Below are positions 63,314-64,000 of a stretch of 64,000 bases of DNA, piece by piece. A program made the position numbers and the translations under genes. The notes under the pieces were generated by a model that was not told where the DNA came from, did not search any database, and saw nothing but the letters and a program-made list of their open reading frames with translations. Source of the stretch: Streptomyces sp. NRRL F-6676 (lineage in GTDB: Bacteria; Actinomycetota; Actinomycetes; Streptomycetales; Streptomycetaceae); contig NZ_JOHS01000049.1 in assembly GCF_000725625.1 (NCBI RefSeq), forward strand, positions 27,068 through 91,067, written 5' to 3'. Positions within the stretch are counted from its first letter, which is position 1. Each line of letters begins with the position of its first letter.

Positions 63314-64000
63314 CTATCGGTCCGATCCGGCCGGGTCCGGCGGAGCCATGCGGGCGCAGGCGTCCACGACCGCCTGTTCGACCTCGTCCAGGGGGCGGTC
63401 GGCGGCGAGCGCCTTGACGATCGTGAGGGCGGCGGTCTGCACGGTCAGGGCGCGGGCGGCGACCTCCAGGGCGGGCCAGGGGTCTCCCTCGGCGGGAACG
63501 GCGGGGCCGCCGGCCCGTCGGTAGGCGGTGAGGAAGCGGGTCCACTCGTCGGGGGGCAGCAGGCCGCAGGCGTACCAGGCGGCGGGGCGGGCGAGGTCCC
63601 AGGCGGGGACGCCGGTGCCGAGGTCGTCGACGTCTATCAGGCGCCAGGCGCCGGATCCCGCCTCCGCGGGGTGGCGGACGAGTTGGCCGAGGTGGAGGTC
63701 GCCGTGGCAGACGGTGGTGGACGGGGGCATGGGGGCCTCGGCGCGGGCCCAGGGCGGGAGGGTGGACCAGGCGCGTTCCACGGGCATGCGGGCCGGGTGG
63801 GGGGCGGCGGCGCGCAGGCGGGTCATGGCGTGGGCGGCCTTGGCGGGGCCGCGCATGGGGGGCAGCGGGGTCGGGGTGGGTGCGGGGCTGTTGTGCAGGT
63901 GGGCGAGGAGGGTGGCGGCGGCCTCCCAGGGGGCGTCGTCGGGGGTGTCGGGGTCCACGGGGGTGCCGTAGGGCCAGAAGGTGACGAGGCGGTCGTGGAG
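63314..64000 (-). CDS. Aminoglycoside phosphotransferase-family protein (N terminus beyond the window)
   Basis: The open frame runs past 64000; the visible part starts LHDRLVTFWPYG. It has the kinase-like catalytic motif VCHGDLHLGQL and the metal-binding IDVDDLGTGVPAWDLARPAAW, typical of APH/choline-kinase folds. Such genes phosphorylate small molecules; whether this one confers resistance cannot be told. C-terminal 229 residues are visible. Confidence 0.88.
   Translation of the reverse strand, partial: LHDRLVTFWPYGTPVDPDTPDDAPWEAAATLLAHLHNSPAPTPTPLPPMRGPAKAAHAMTRLRAAAPHPARMPVERAWSTLPPWARAEAPMPPSTTVCHGDLHLGQLVRHPAEAGSGAWRLIDVDDLGTGVPAWDLARPAAWYACGLLPPDEWTRFLTAYRRAGGPAVPAEGDPWPALEVAARALTVQTAALTIVKALAADRPLDEVEQAVVDACARMAPPDPAGSDR

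Overview
The window is high-GC (about 72%) actinobacterial chromosome and is almost certainly from a Streptomyces. Evidence is the content and order of genes (pyr operon next to bldD, the aroC-aroK-aroB and aroE-mltG-ruvX-alaS groups, yajC-secD-secF-apt-relA, ruvC-ruvA-ruvB, a pgsA/acyltransferase/mannosyltransferase cluster, and ssgB), the frequent GTG starts and 4-base ATGA/GTGA overlaps. From memory, the same order runs through the S. coelicolor core region that holds bldD (SCO1489), relA (SCO1513) and ssgB (SCO1541). This is core chromosome: I see no prophage, transposase, CRISPR array or integrative element.

Layout. 1-5,007 (minus): pyrimidine operon pyrR-pyrB-pyrC-membrane protein-carA-carB (carB cut by the window edge), with a PyrR-type RNA hairpin just ahead of the pyrR ribosome binding site. 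5,231-5,819 (plus): bldD with two BldD-like boxes on its own promoter; its reading frame is broken by an apparent one-base deletion at codon 137. 5,915-13,700 (minus): nusB, efp, an M24 peptidase-like gene, a P-loop kinase-like gene with a disturbed proline-rich N terminus, about 600 bp of GC-rich tandem repeats, then aroB, aroK, aroC and aroE (shikimate pathway). 13,708-20,449 (minus): mltG, ruvX, alaS, two small envelope-type proteins and rpsD. 20,832-25,228 (minus): rarA, a VKOR-family protein, hisS and a metallo-hydrolase. 25,451-27,637 (plus): membrane-anchored cyclophilin and a DUF349 protein. 27,807-39,692 (minus): rel, apt, secF, secD, yajC, ruvB, ruvA, ruvC, yebC, pdxT, pdxS.

39,986-43,409 (minus) is a phosphatidylinositol/PIM-type lipid cluster (pgsA, acyltransferase, PimA-like mannosyltransferase, LemA-like protein). 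43,728-49,174 holds an EF-G-like GTPase, an unrecognised membrane protein, a HIT hydrolase and a K+ channel; with thrS (49,196-51,172) this is an expanded version of the mycobacterial thrS-HIT-pgsA-acyltransferase-pimA neighbourhood. 51,550-56,021 has an exonuclease, a DUF2207 protein and two near-identical tRNA-Val(CAC) genes bracketing an SRPBCC gene and a decayed ABC solute-binding-protein fragment. 56,213-64,000 has ssgB (sporulation septum placement), a CGNR zinc-finger regulator, a 7-bp tandem array, small membrane proteins, a DsbA-like protein, a GNAT protein, pabC-pabB, a cluster of five tRNAs (Gly-GCC, Cys-GCA, three Val-GAC), a zinc-ribbon protein and the start-truncated end of a phosphotransferase.

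The most notable points are the frameshifted bldD, the repeat-filled aroB/P-loop-gene intergenic region, a repeated intergenic element present three times downstream of minus-strand genes, a perfect 11-bp inverted repeat in the thrS leader, the EF-G-like protein with a degenerate G4 motif in the lipid cluster, and the tRNA-Val-bounded pseudogene. No complete novel multi-gene system is evident.
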